Source: Streptomyces sp. BA2 (GTDB taxonomy: Bacteria > Actinomycetota > Actinomycetes > Streptomycetales > Streptomycetaceae). From it: DNA of 64,000 bases. Position numbers and translations under genes: made by a program. The stretch is taken from NCBI RefSeq assembly GCF_009769735.1, contig NZ_WSRO01000001.1:434001-498000 (forward strand), read 5' to 3'. Positions 24,153 to 31,846 of this stretch are shown here, in pieces; position 1 is the stretch's first letter, and each line of letters starts with the position of its first letter. Below the pieces are notes generated by a model. That model was not told where the DNA came from, made no database searches, and saw only the letters and a list, made by a program, of their open reading frames with translations.

Positions 24153-26273
24153 ATGGGCCCCGAAGAGACGATGACCGTCACACGCGACGTGACCGGTTCG
24201 GTGACCGCGGTGCTCGCCCTCCACGGCGCCGAGCAGGGGGACCCGACCACTCTCGAACTGCACGGCCCGCTCGACCCGTTGCTCCTCGACGCCGCCCTCG
24301 CCCGCGTCGCCGTCGACCGGCCCGAGCTGCGCGAGGTGCACCCCCGGATCGAGAGGCACGGCCCCGGTCGCCATTCCCTCGAACTCGCGGCGCCCTACCC
24401 TGTCGGCGTCCTCGCCGACATGCTCACCGCCGCCGCCTGCGCACCCGGGCCGGCCGGTGGGCTCGCCCGGCGGTGGTCGGTCACGGACCTGCCGGAGCCG
24501 CTGGCACTCACCCCTCTCCAGCGGGAGCTCCTCACCGGCGCCGCGCACCGCCCTCACCAGCAGGTCGGGCAGCTCTCCTGGCGGTGGCACGGCCCGCTGG
24601 ACACCGCCCGGTTCACCGCCGCGTGGCGACGCGTCTTCGACCACGAGGCGGTGCTGCGCGCGGCGTTCGCCTGGGACCCCCAGCCCCGGGTCGCCCTGCA
24701 TGCCCGTGCTCACCCCGACGTCGTACGCCACGCATACGGCACCCTCACCCGACAGGCCCTCATGGAACAGGAGCGGGCGCGCGGCTTCGACCTGAGCCGG
24801 CCCGGGCTGCTTCGATTCGCCCTCCTGGACGGGGCACCGCAGCAGGCACCCCCAGGCCAAGTCCCGCCCACAGACGTCGTACTCACCTACCACCGTGGCC
24901 TGCTCGACAGCGCGAGCGTGGGCCTGCTGGCGCGGGAGTTCTACCGCGGCTATCTCGCCGAGGCACCCTCACGCGGCGGCGAGCGCCGCCCCGACCTGCG
25001 GGACTACCGACGCTGGCTGGACGCACAAGACCCGGCACCGGCCCGGGACTTCTGGACCCGCACGGGCGGCGACCTGGCCGCAGGCCTGCCCCGCGCCCGT
25101 CCCGGCACCGTCACCGGCCGGCACGGCACGGGCCGCTCCCAGGTGCGGCTCACCCGTACCGAGACGACGCGCCTCGCGCAGTGGGCGGCACAATGGGGGG
25201 CCACCGAGAGCAGCGCGCTGCAGGCGGTCTGGGCGATGATCCTCTTCCGTTCGGACATCGCGGCCCGTGGCCCGGCCCCGGTGAGCTTCAACGTCAGCGT
25301 GTCCGGCCGTGGCATCCCGATGGAGAGCATCGCGTACGTCCCCGGGCCCTTCGACAACCCGCTGCCGATGGCCCTTGAAGTGGACCCGGCGGGTACGGTG
25401 CCCGGTCTGCTGCGGGCGGTACGCGACCGGTACCTGGGCATGGCCGAGCACGAGTGGGTCACCGCCGGGCAGGTCAGGCAGTGGCTCGGGTACGACGCTG
25501 ACGCGGCGCCTGCCGAAACGCTGATCTCCTTCGAGCGCCGGCTGAGCCCTCTGAAGGGACTGAGCACGGAACTCGCCGCGCAGGGCGTCGATGTGGCGGA
25601 CGTCGACCCGGCGGGCGGGGGCACCGCGTTCGCGATGAGTGTCGTCGCCCGGTTCGACAGCCGTGGCGGACTCGTCCTGACCGCGGTCCACGACCGCGGG
25701 CGGCTGCGCGACGACCACGCGAGGGGGATGCTCGCCCACAGCGCCCGGCTGCTGCGCGAACTGCCCGACGGCGTCGAGCGCTCGACCACCGTCGCCGAGG
25801 TGCTGGGGGGCCTTGCAGGCGCCGATGTACCGCGCCTGCACGAGCACCCCGCGGGCCAGGACGCCCAACGCCTGGTGTGGTTGCGCGAGCCGGCTCGCCC
25901 CGGTGCCGGGGCCGTGTGCCTGATCGCACCGCCCGGGGCACCTGACCGAAGCCATGCCGCGCTGGCCCGGTGGTTCCCGGGGCCCGAGGCGGTCACCGTG
26001 CTGCGGGTGGACCCGGCCAGGATGTCTGGGGCCGCGGCGGCTCTGCGGCCCCTGCTCGCCGCGGGCGGGCGCCTGGTCCTGGGCGGATTCTCCGGGGCCG
26101 GAGCCCTCGCCTGCCAACTCGCCCGGCACGTCGCGGCGCACGGGGGCAGAGCGCCGCTGGTGGTACTCGGCGCGGGTGGCGCGGGCGGTGACGGCGGTGA
26201 TGGCGGTGATGGCGGTGACGGCAGGGTGCACGACTTGGCACGTGCGCTCGCCACCGCGGCCCGGCAGGCCTAG
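24153..26273 (+). CDS. Free-standing condensation-like protein fused to a thioesterase-like domain
   Basis: A protein of about 700 aa (ATG at 24153 or 24171). Residues about 115-540 resemble an NRPS condensation domain: ALTPLQRELLTGA, ERARGFDLSRPGLLRFALLD, TYHRGLLDSASVGLLAREFY, NVSVSGRGIP and a GPFDNPLPM strand. The catalytic motif HHxxxDG reads HRGLLDS, so the second (catalytic) His is Arg and the Gly is Ser; peptide-bond catalysis is doubtful. The last ~130 residues look like a partial alpha/beta-hydrolase thioesterase with GGFSGAGA (GxSxG). A Gly-Asp repeat tract follows near the end. No adenylation or carrier domain is nearby. It may be an acyltransferase or a non-catalytic partner. Confidence 0.7.
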   Translation: MGPEETMTVTRDVTGSVTAVLALHGAEQGDPTTLELHGPLDPLLLDAALARVAVDRPELREVHPRIERHGPGRHSLELAAPYPVGVLADMLTAAACAPGPAGGLARRWSVTDLPEPLALTPLQRELLTGAAHRPHQQVGQLSWRWHGPLDTARFTAAWRRVFDHEAVLRAAFAWDPQPRVALHARAHPDVVRHAYGTLTRQALMEQERARGFDLSRPGLLRFALLDGAPQQAPPGQVPPTDVVLTYHRGLLDSASVGLLAREFYRGYLAEAPSRGGERRPDLRDYRRWLDAQDPAPARDFWTRTGGDLAAGLPRARPGTVTGRHGTGRSQVRLTRTETTRLAQWAAQWGATESSALQAVWAMILFRSDIAARGPAPVSFNVSVSGRGIPMESIAYVPGPFDNPLPMALEVDPAGTVPGLLRAVRDRYLGMAEHEWVTAGQVRQWLGYDADAAPAETLISFERRLSPLKGLSTELAAQGVDVADVDPAGGGTAFAMSVVARFDSRGGLVLTAVHDRGRLRDDHARGMLAHSARLLRELPDGVERSTTVAEVLGGLAGADVPRLHEHPAGQDAQRLVWLREPARPGAGAVCLIAPPGAPDRSHAALARWFPGPEAVTVLRVDPARMSGAAAALRPLLAAGGRLVLGGFSGAGALACQLARHVAAHGGRAPLVVLGAGGAGGDGGDGGDGGDGRVHDLARALATAARQA
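26178..26226 (+). repeat. Short in-gene 9-bp tandem repeat (Gly-Gly-Asp)
   Basis: About four or five imperfect copies of GGTGAYGGC encode a GGDGGDGGDGGDG tract close to the C terminus of the condensation/thioesterase-like protein. It is likely a flexible linker and prone to copy-number slippage. Confidence 0.6.
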
Positions 26274-26402
26274 GGCCGAGCGGCTCACTACGCTCCAACT
26301 CCCGCCCCCTGTACGCGAGTTCACTGACTCCGAGCCGAACCCGGCCCGCCTGTGCGGTAGATGGCCACGTCAGAGGCTCAACCCTGCGCGACGCTGCGTA
26401 AC

Positions 26403-26416
26403 GTGACCCAAGTCAC
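26403..26416 (+). promoter_or_regulatory. GTGA-N5-GTCAC motif, site 1 (before the THN synthase gene)
   Basis: GTGACCCAAGTCAC fits GTG-N6-G-N-CAC, the binding pattern I recall for Streptomyces Crp. It lies 373 bp upstream of the type III PKS start and is one of five intergenic copies. Confidence 0.5.
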
Positions 26417-26468
26417 TTCGAAGAGTTCTTGGCTCGGCGGCATCTGCCGTGTCACGATTTCCGCACTT

Positions 26469-26508
26469 CCCCCCTGCCCGAAAACGGCAGCGGGGTTGTT
26501 CTGTTTTT
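26469..26508 (+). terminator. T-tailed hairpin upstream of the THN synthase gene
   Basis: CCCC-CTGCC and GGCAG-CGGGG pair around a short CGAAAAC loop with one bulged base, followed by TTGTTCTGTTTTT. It could end transcription of the preceding gene or attenuate the THN synthase transcript. Confidence 0.55.
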
Positions 26509-26775
26509 CGATGCTTCCCCCGGGCGGCGGTGAAGCATGAGCGCCCAGGCGCGCTCCACAGCCCACCGTTTCGGCAGGGAACCCCCGATCCGGGGCTGTG
26601 TCCGACGATCGTCGACTCACACCACTTCCGCCGTACTGGACAGGTCGGCGCCGGCTGCAACGTGCCCACCCCAGACCTGGCAGTCCATCCGCGCGACACC
26701 TCCACCGGCATCCGTGCCCTGATCCGCACAACGGAACGGGTCCGAAGCCGGACTCTAGAGAAAGTGGACTCCGAT

Positions 26776-27846
26776 ATGCCAAGGCTTTGCAAGCCCTCGG
26801 TGAGAGTGCCGGAATACGTCATCACAGCGGAAGAGACCCTCGCATTCGCTGAAAGGGTCCACGCCGGGAAGCCGCAGCTCCCTCTGGCGCTTCGCCTGAT
26901 TCGGAACACGGGGGTGTTGAAGCGGCATATCGTACAGCCCATCGAGAAGACGCTCCAGCACCCGGGACTGACCGAGCGCAACCGCATCTACGAGATCGAA
27001 TCCAAGAAGCGGTGCCCCGAAGTCATCGAACAAGCCCTGGAAAACGCCGAAGTGACGGCGAACGACATCGACGCCATCATCTACGTGTCGTGCACCGGAT
27101 TCCTCATGCCGTCGCTGACCGCGTGGCTGATCAACCGCATGGGATTCAGGAGCGACACCCGGCAGATACCCATCGCGCAGTTGGGATGCGCCGCGGGTGG
27201 CGCAGCGATCAACAGGGCCCACGACTTCTGCACGGCGCACCCCGGCACCAACGTCCTGATCGTCTCGTGCGAGCTGTGCTCGCTGTGCTATCAGCCCGAC
27301 GAGGACGACATCGGTTCGCTGCTGTCCGACGGGCTGTTCGGTGACGCGGTCGCGGCCGCCGTGGTCCGGGGCAGCGGTGGAACCGGCATCGAGCTGGAGC
27401 GCAACGCCGCCTACCTCATCCCGAACACCGAGGACTGGATCTCCTACGCCGTGCGGGACACCGGCTTCCACTTCCAGCTCGACCGCCGGGTGCCCGGCAC
27501 CATGGAGCCGCTGGCCCCCGTGCTGCGAGAGTTCGCCGCGAGCCACCAGTGGGATGCGGGCAACCTCGACTTCTACATCGTTCACGCCGGGGGCCCCCGC
27601 ATTCTGAACGACCTCGCCAAGTTCCTCGACGTCGACCGCAAGGTCTTCCGGCACAGCCGGGCGACCCTGACCGAATACGGGAACATCGCGAGCGCGGTCG
27701 TACTAGACGCCGCTCTCAGGCTGTTCGAAGAGGACACCCCGATGCTCGAAGCCAGGGGCCTGATCGCGGGCTTCGGTCCCGGCATCACTGCCGAGATGGC
27801 ATTGGGCACATGGAACAGCGGCGACGCGTCGCGAATCATCGATTGA
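26776..27846 (+). CDS. rppA: 1,3,6,8-Tetrahydroxynaphthalene synthase (type III PKS)
   Basis: This 356-aa chalcone-synthase-like enzyme condenses five malonyl-CoA into THN. The catalytic triad falls at exactly the RppA numbering: Cys138 (QLGCAAGG), His270 (YIVHAGGP) and Asn303 (EYGNIAS). Cys106 (SCTGF), which RppA needs for its malonyl starter, is also present. Thiolase-fold motifs such as GLFGDAVAAAVV and the GFGPGITAE C-terminal loop are intact. The ATG at 26776 gives the family length; longer in-frame extensions upstream are non-coding leader. It is the first gene of a tight run (cupin, aminotransferase, methyltransferase), and so the entry enzyme of the naphthoquinone branch. Confidence 0.97.
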   Translation: MPRLCKPSVRVPEYVITAEETLAFAERVHAGKPQLPLALRLIRNTGVLKRHIVQPIEKTLQHPGLTERNRIYEIESKKRCPEVIEQALENAEVTANDIDAIIYVSCTGFLMPSLTAWLINRMGFRSDTRQIPIAQLGCAAGGAAINRAHDFCTAHPGTNVLIVSCELCSLCYQPDEDDIGSLLSDGLFGDAVAAAVVRGSGGTGIELERNAAYLIPNTEDWISYAVRDTGFHFQLDRRVPGTMEPLAPVLREFAASHQWDAGNLDFYIVHAGGPRILNDLAKFLDVDRKVFRHSRATLTEYGNIASAVVLDAALRLFEEDTPMLEARGLIAGFGPGITAEMALGTWNSGDASRIID

Positions 27847-27909
27847 GGCCGGCGAAGCGACCGTCGCCCACCTCCGAGCGGAATCTCGAACGGAAAAGGA
27901 AGTGACCGA

Positions 27910-28470
27910 ATGACTGGCCTCATCGTCCCGCCGGGTCAGGGACGAAAGCTGATCACGCCGGCGCAAGAGGTGACCTTCAAGGCTACTGAGGCGCACGGCT
28001 CGTCGATATCGATATTCGAGGTGGTTGTACCGCCCGGATTCGATGTCGGGGCTCATGTGCACAACCATTCCCAGGAGTTCTTCTACGTTCTGGAGGGCGA
28101 GCTGGACCTCCTGGCGTTCGAGCCGACCAAACGTACCGAGGAGAGCTGGCAGGACTGGGAGTCCTCCGGCGGGGACCACGTCGTCCGCGCGGGCGAGGGC
28201 AGCTGCATGTTCGTTCCCCCGGGGACGCCGCACGCGTTCAGGAACGGCACGGACAAACCGGCACGCATGCTGTTCCAGAGCTACCCCTCGCCCGATCACG
28301 AGCACTACTTCGAGGAGATCGTGGAGATCTTCTCGGCCCCGACGGTGGATCCCGAGGCCGTCGAGGAGATGCGTCGGCGTTACGACGTCAGTCAGATCAC
28401 GCCGCTGCGCTACGAGCCCCCCGCTCTCCACGCTGCCCGGACAGCCGAGCCTGGAGGGCAGGCCCGGTGA
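27910..28470 (+). CDS. Cupin oxygenase, THN to flaviolin (MomA type)
   Basis: A 186-aa single-domain cupin. The metal-binding motif is seen in GAHVHNHSQEFFYVLEGEL (His-x-His, then Glu) with the second cupin motif in FVPPGTPHAFRN. Small cupins beside rppA-type genes (MomA) oxidise THN at C-1/C-4 to flaviolin using O2. The neighbouring order rppA-cupin-aminotransferase supports that role. The gene starts 63 bp after rppA and its last four bases overlap the next start (ATGA-type coupling via GTGA), so it belongs to one operon. The metal (Ni, Fe, Mn or Cu) cannot be told from sequence. Confidence 0.88.
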   Translation: MTGLIVPPGQGRKLITPAQEVTFKATEAHGSSISIFEVVVPPGFDVGAHVHNHSQEFFYVLEGELDLLAFEPTKRTEESWQDWESSGGDHVVRAGEGSCMFVPPGTPHAFRNGTDKPARMLFQSYPSPDHEHYFEEIVEIFSAPTVDPEAVEEMRRRYDVSQITPLRYEPPALHAARTAEPGGQAR

Positions 28471-29633
28471 ACGCGACGGACGCAATCCCCCTGGTGCACG
28501 CGAGCCTCGGTGAGCGCGAACTGGCGGCAGTGGCCGAGGTGTTCGCCTCGGGGTGGCCGGCCGGTCAGGGGCCGAAGGGCAAGGCGCTTGAGGCTCAGCT
28601 CGCCGAGCGCTACGGCGTGGGCGACGCGGTCGCGGTGAGCAACTGCGGGGCCGCGCTCCACCTGGCCCTGATGGCGCTCGGCGTCAAAGCCGGTGACGAA
28701 GTGATCGTCGCTGACTACACGTTCCCGGCACCTGCCCACGCGGTGCGGTACCTCGACGCGGTCCCGGTCTTCGCCGACGTGCGCCCCGACACCGGCACCG
28801 TGGACCCGCAGGCGGTGGCGGATTTGGTCGGTCCGCGGACCGTGGGTGTGATCGCCGTGGACACCGTCGGCCTCCCCGCGGACTACGCGCAGCTGCAGGC
28901 GATCGCGGATCGCCACGGCCTGTTCCTGGTCGAGGACGCCGCCTGTGCGGTGGGCGCCACGTACCAGGGACGTGAGGCCGGTGCGCTGGCCGAGGTGGCC
29001 TGTCTGTCCTTCCACGGACGCAAGGGCGCCACGAGTGGCGAGGGCGGTGCCCTGCTGGCCGCCGACCCGGCCATCGGGGCGGACGCGCGACTGCGGTCGT
29101 CCTTCGGCATCGGGAGCATCTTCGACCAGTCCCAGGTCGTCGGCCTGCCGATCCCGGAGTTCACCGAAGTCGGGTACAACTTCAAGCTCTCCGACATCGC
29201 CGCGGCCATCCTCCAGGTGCAGATCGGCCGGATCGGCGAGCTGCTGGCACGCCGCAACACCATCGCCGGGCAGTACGGCCAACTCCTTGCCGACGAAAGC
29301 CTGCTGACGGTGCCTCATGTTCCCGAGGACCGTACCCACGCCTGGCAGTCCTACGTCGTCACGCTGGACGCGAGCGTGGACCGCGCCGCGGTCGCCGCTG
29401 ATCTGCGCGCTCAGGGCATCGGCTGCGGTCACGGCACGTGGGCGACGCACGTCCAGCCCGTGTTCGCGTCGGAGCACAAGTGCCCGGTGTCGGCTGATCT
29501 CTTCCAGCGCAACCTCGCCATACCCATGCACGCGGAACTCAGCGAGAACCAGGTCGAGCGGGTCGTGGACGCCCTGCGCGCCTCGCTGCGGGCCCACTCG
29601 GCGTCCACCCTGATCCCAGGAGGGGTCGCATGA
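28467..29633 (+). CDS. PLP-dependent aminotransferase (DegT/DnrJ/EryC1 fold) for aminonaphthoquinone
   Basis: A 388-aa fold-type I aminotransferase. The cofactor contacts are visible: SNCGAALHLALMAL, DYTFPAPAHAVRYL, VEDAACAVGA (Asp-x-Ala-x-x binding the pyridine N) and the Schiff-base Lys in SFHGRKGATSGEGG. The family usually acts on nucleotide-ketosugars, but no sugar genes are present. In meroterpenoid clusters such homologues install an 8-amino group on flaviolin (the furaquinocin and furanonaphthoquinone work, from memory). Its place between the flaviolin-forming cupin and a methyltransferase, with overlapping starts and stops, supports that. The nitrogen it adds would be the substrate of the diazotisation module. 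Confidence 0.88.
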   Translation: MNATDAIPLVHASLGERELAAVAEVFASGWPAGQGPKGKALEAQLAERYGVGDAVAVSNCGAALHLALMALGVKAGDEVIVADYTFPAPAHAVRYLDAVPVFADVRPDTGTVDPQAVADLVGPRTVGVIAVDTVGLPADYAQLQAIADRHGLFLVEDAACAVGATYQGREAGALAEVACLSFHGRKGATSGEGGALLAADPAIGADARLRSSFGIGSIFDQSQVVGLPIPEFTEVGYNFKLSDIAAAILQVQIGRIGELLARRNTIAGQYGQLLADESLLTVPHVPEDRTHAWQSYVVTLDASVDRAAVAADLRAQGIGCGHGTWATHVQPVFASEHKCPVSADLFQRNLAIPMHAELSENQVERVVDALRASLRAHSASTLIPGGVA

Positions 29634-30625
29634 CGGACAATCAGCCGGCACCGGACGGCGTACTGCGCCTGATCAACGGCTACTGGGCCACCGGCGTACT
29701 CGGCGCCGCGGCCACGCACTCGCTCTTCACCCACCTCGAGAACGGCGCGGAGACGGCCGATGAGCTGGCCACCCGCGCCGACATCGCCGAGCGCGGCGCG
29801 CAGACCCTCCTCGACGGACTCGTCAGCCTGGGTCTGGTCGCGCTGCACGCGGGCCGGTACCGCAACACACCGGAGGCCTCCGCGTACCTCGTCGAGGGCA
29901 AGCCCGCCTCCCTGAGCAGTTTCGCCAAGCTCAAGCTGAAGCACATGGGCGCCCTGGTCGCCCTGCCGGACGTGGTCCGCGCCGGTGGCCCGGTGACGGA
30001 CCCGACGACCGAGGTGGCCGACAACCCGCACTGGGAGGAGGTCGTCCCGGCGATCGCCGCGCAGTCGGTGCCCGCCGCGACGATCGCCGCCGAGGTGCTC
30101 GGGCTCGCCGACGCGGGCGAGGTCTCCATCCTCGACGTGGGCGGCGGTTCGGGGATCTACTCGGCCATCTGGCTGGAGGCCAACCCGGCGGCCCGCTCGA
30201 CCCAGCTCGACTGGGAGCCGATCAACGCGATCGCCCGCCGGCTGCTGGCCGAGCGCGGGGTGGCCGACCGGTTCACCTGCATCGACGGTGACTTCCACAC
30301 CACCGACTTCGGCACGGCGAAGTACGACATCGCCCTGTACTCCCACATCGCTCACCAGGAAGGGCCCGAGGGGAACGTGGAGGTCTTCACCAGGCTCCGC
30401 AACGCCCTCAAGCCCGGCGGCGCCGTCGTGATCTGCGACTACGTCGTCGACGACGACCGCAGCGGTCCGGCCTTCCCGCTGATCTTCGCCTCGGAAATGC
30501 TGCTCAAGAGCAAGCAGGGCGGCACCTGGCGGCAGAGCGACTACCGCGACTGGCTCGTCAAGGCCGGCTTCGAGGACGTCTCGTTCCACTCCGCACCGCC
30601 CGCCACGCTGGTCGTCGCCCGGTAG
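29630..30625 (+). CDS. SAM-dependent methyltransferase of the O-methyltransferase (plant COMT-like) fold
   Basis: The 331-aa protein has an N-terminal winged-helix dimerisation domain (LINGYWATGVLGAAATHSLF, ERGAQTLLDGLVSLGLV) and a Rossmann methyltransferase domain with motif I ILDVGGGSGIYSAIWLEANP near residue 165. Other motifs are FTCIDGDFHTTDFG and LKPGGAVVICDY. The start overlaps the aminotransferase stop (ATGA). Despite the fold, members methylate either oxygen or carbon. In this operon it is the first methyltransferase after the aminotransferase, and C-methylation of the amino-flaviolin ring or an early O-methylation is most likely. It is not close to the duplicated pair at 33.5 and 58.7 kb. 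Confidence 0.88.
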   Translation: MTDNQPAPDGVLRLINGYWATGVLGAAATHSLFTHLENGAETADELATRADIAERGAQTLLDGLVSLGLVALHAGRYRNTPEASAYLVEGKPASLSSFAKLKLKHMGALVALPDVVRAGGPVTDPTTEVADNPHWEEVVPAIAAQSVPAATIAAEVLGLADAGEVSILDVGGGSGIYSAIWLEANPAARSTQLDWEPINAIARRLLAERGVADRFTCIDGDFHTTDFGTAKYDIALYSHIAHQEGPEGNVEVFTRLRNALKPGGAVVICDYVVDDDRSGPAFPLIFASEMLLKSKQGGTWRQSDYRDWLVKAGFEDVSFHSAPPATLVVAR

Positions 30626-30733
30626 CAGCGCGCGGGCCGGGCATCGACCGGAGGGCGCCCCGCAGGCCGGCGGCGTCCCCCTGGTCGACCCGGAGTCCGG
30701 TCGCAGCGCACATGGAACTCCATCAAGGAAGGG

Positions 30734-31357
30734 ATGCCAGCCGTGGAACCCGTGAACGTCGCCATCGTCTACTACAGCGCGACGGGCAGTGTTCATGCCC
30801 TGGCCAAGGCCGCCGCCGAGGGGGCGGAGAAGGCCGGCGCGACCGTGCGCCTGCGCAAGGTCCGCGAACTGGCCCCGCCGGAGGCGATCAACGCCAACCC
30901 GGCCTGGGCCCAGCACATACAGGACAGCGCCGACACCGCCGAGGCCGTTCTCGACGACCTGGGCTGGGCCGACGCCCTGCTGCTCGGCACCCCCACCCGT
31001 TTCGGCAACCCGGCAAGCCAGCTGAGGGCGTTCCTCGAGACGACCGGCCCCCTGTGGGCCCAGGGGAAGCTCGCCGACAAGGTGTGCTCCGCCTTCACCG
31101 CGAGCAACACCCCGCACGGCGGCCAGGAGTCCACCATCCTGGCGCTGTCGAACACGTTCTACCACTGGGGCGGCATCATCGTGCCGCCCGGCTACACCGA
31201 CCCTATCCAGTTCAAGTCCGGTAATCCCTACGGCACTTCACACGTAGCGGGGCGGGGCGCGCCAAGCGACGAGACCTTGGCGGCAGCCCGTCACCAGGCT
31301 CGGCGCGTCGTGGACACCGCGGCAGCACTCAAAGCCGGCCGCGCCACCACCGCCTGA
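30734..31357 (+). CDS. WrbA-type NAD(P)H:quinone oxidoreductase
   Basis: A 207-aa flavodoxin-like FMN protein. The phosphate-binding loop is YYSATGSVHALAKAAAEGA near residues 12-30. The TPTRFGNPASQLRAFLE strand-loop and the TASNTPHGGQES segment match WrbA proteins. WrbA reduces quinones by two electrons with NAD(P)H, avoiding semiquinones. In a naphthoquinone operon it may reduce a pathway quinone before methylation or prenylation, deliver electrons for loss of the diazonium nitrogen, or protect the cell. It is tightly followed by a DoxX gene, a common quinone/redox partner. Confidence 0.9.
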   Translation: MPAVEPVNVAIVYYSATGSVHALAKAAAEGAEKAGATVRLRKVRELAPPEAINANPAWAQHIQDSADTAEAVLDDLGWADALLLGTPTRFGNPASQLRAFLETTGPLWAQGKLADKVCSAFTASNTPHGGQESTILALSNTFYHWGGIIVPPGYTDPIQFKSGNPYGTSHVAGRGAPSDETLAAARHQARRVVDTAAALKAGRATTA

Positions 31358-31399
31358 GGACCTTCACGCCGTGCACGTCCATACAAGGAGACAACTCTC

Positions 31400-31774
31400 G
31401 TGAACATCGCACTGTGGATCGTCGCGGTCGTGCTGGGCGCAGCCAGCCTGGCCGGAGGCGCCATGAAGCTGCTCCAGCCCACGGAGAAGCTGGCCGCGGC
31501 CGGCTTCGGCTGGGTCGAGGACTTCGACCCCCGCGGCGTCAAGGCCATCGGCGCCCTCGAAGTGCTGGCCGGAGTGGGCCTGATCCTGCCCGCCGTGCTC
31601 GACGTCGCGCCGGTTCTGGTGCCGTCGGCCGCCGCGGGCATGGTGCTGCTGATGGTCGGCGCGGCCATCACGCACTCCCGTCGGCAGGAGGCCCAGGCGA
31701 TCGTGGTCAACGTCGTCCTGCTCCTGGTGGCGGGCTTTGTGGCATGGGGCCGCTTCGGCCCCCACTCCTTCTGA
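31400..31774 (+). CDS. DoxX-family integral membrane protein
   Basis: A 124-aa protein with four transmembrane helices: residues about 1-22, 48-66, 70-92 and 97-118. The first helix is followed by GGAMKLLQPTEKLAAAGFGW and the second by KAIGALEVLAGVGLILPAVL, the usual DoxX/DoxD-like pattern. Such proteins accompany oxidoreductases, though their biochemical function is mostly unknown. It lies 42 bp downstream of the quinone reductase with a good ribosome-binding site (AAGGAG), so it is in the naphthoquinone operon. A membrane partner for redox enzymes is a fair guess. Confidence 0.8.
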   Translation: MNIALWIVAVVLGAASLAGGAMKLLQPTEKLAAAGFGWVEDFDPRGVKAIGALEVLAGVGLILPAVLDVAPVLVPSAAAGMVLLMVGAAITHSRRQEAQAIVVNVVLLLVAGFVAWGRFGPHSF

Positions 31775-31846
31775 CCCGGCGCGGTTCCTGCGGCGCCACC
31801 TGATCGGCGCTTCGCGTCCCTCGCTCACCGCTAAGGAGAAGTCCCC

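Larger units (their letters stand above)
26274..26775. other. 502-bp regulatory gap before the THN synthase gene
   Basis: No gene is seen. It holds a GTGA-N5-GTCAC site (26403), a CGTGTCAC block (26448), a CCCTGCCCGAAAA block (26472) that belongs to a T-tailed hairpin, and then a long leader. The first three elements recur at the same spacing before the acyltransferase gene (35920-36000). Confidence 0.6.
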
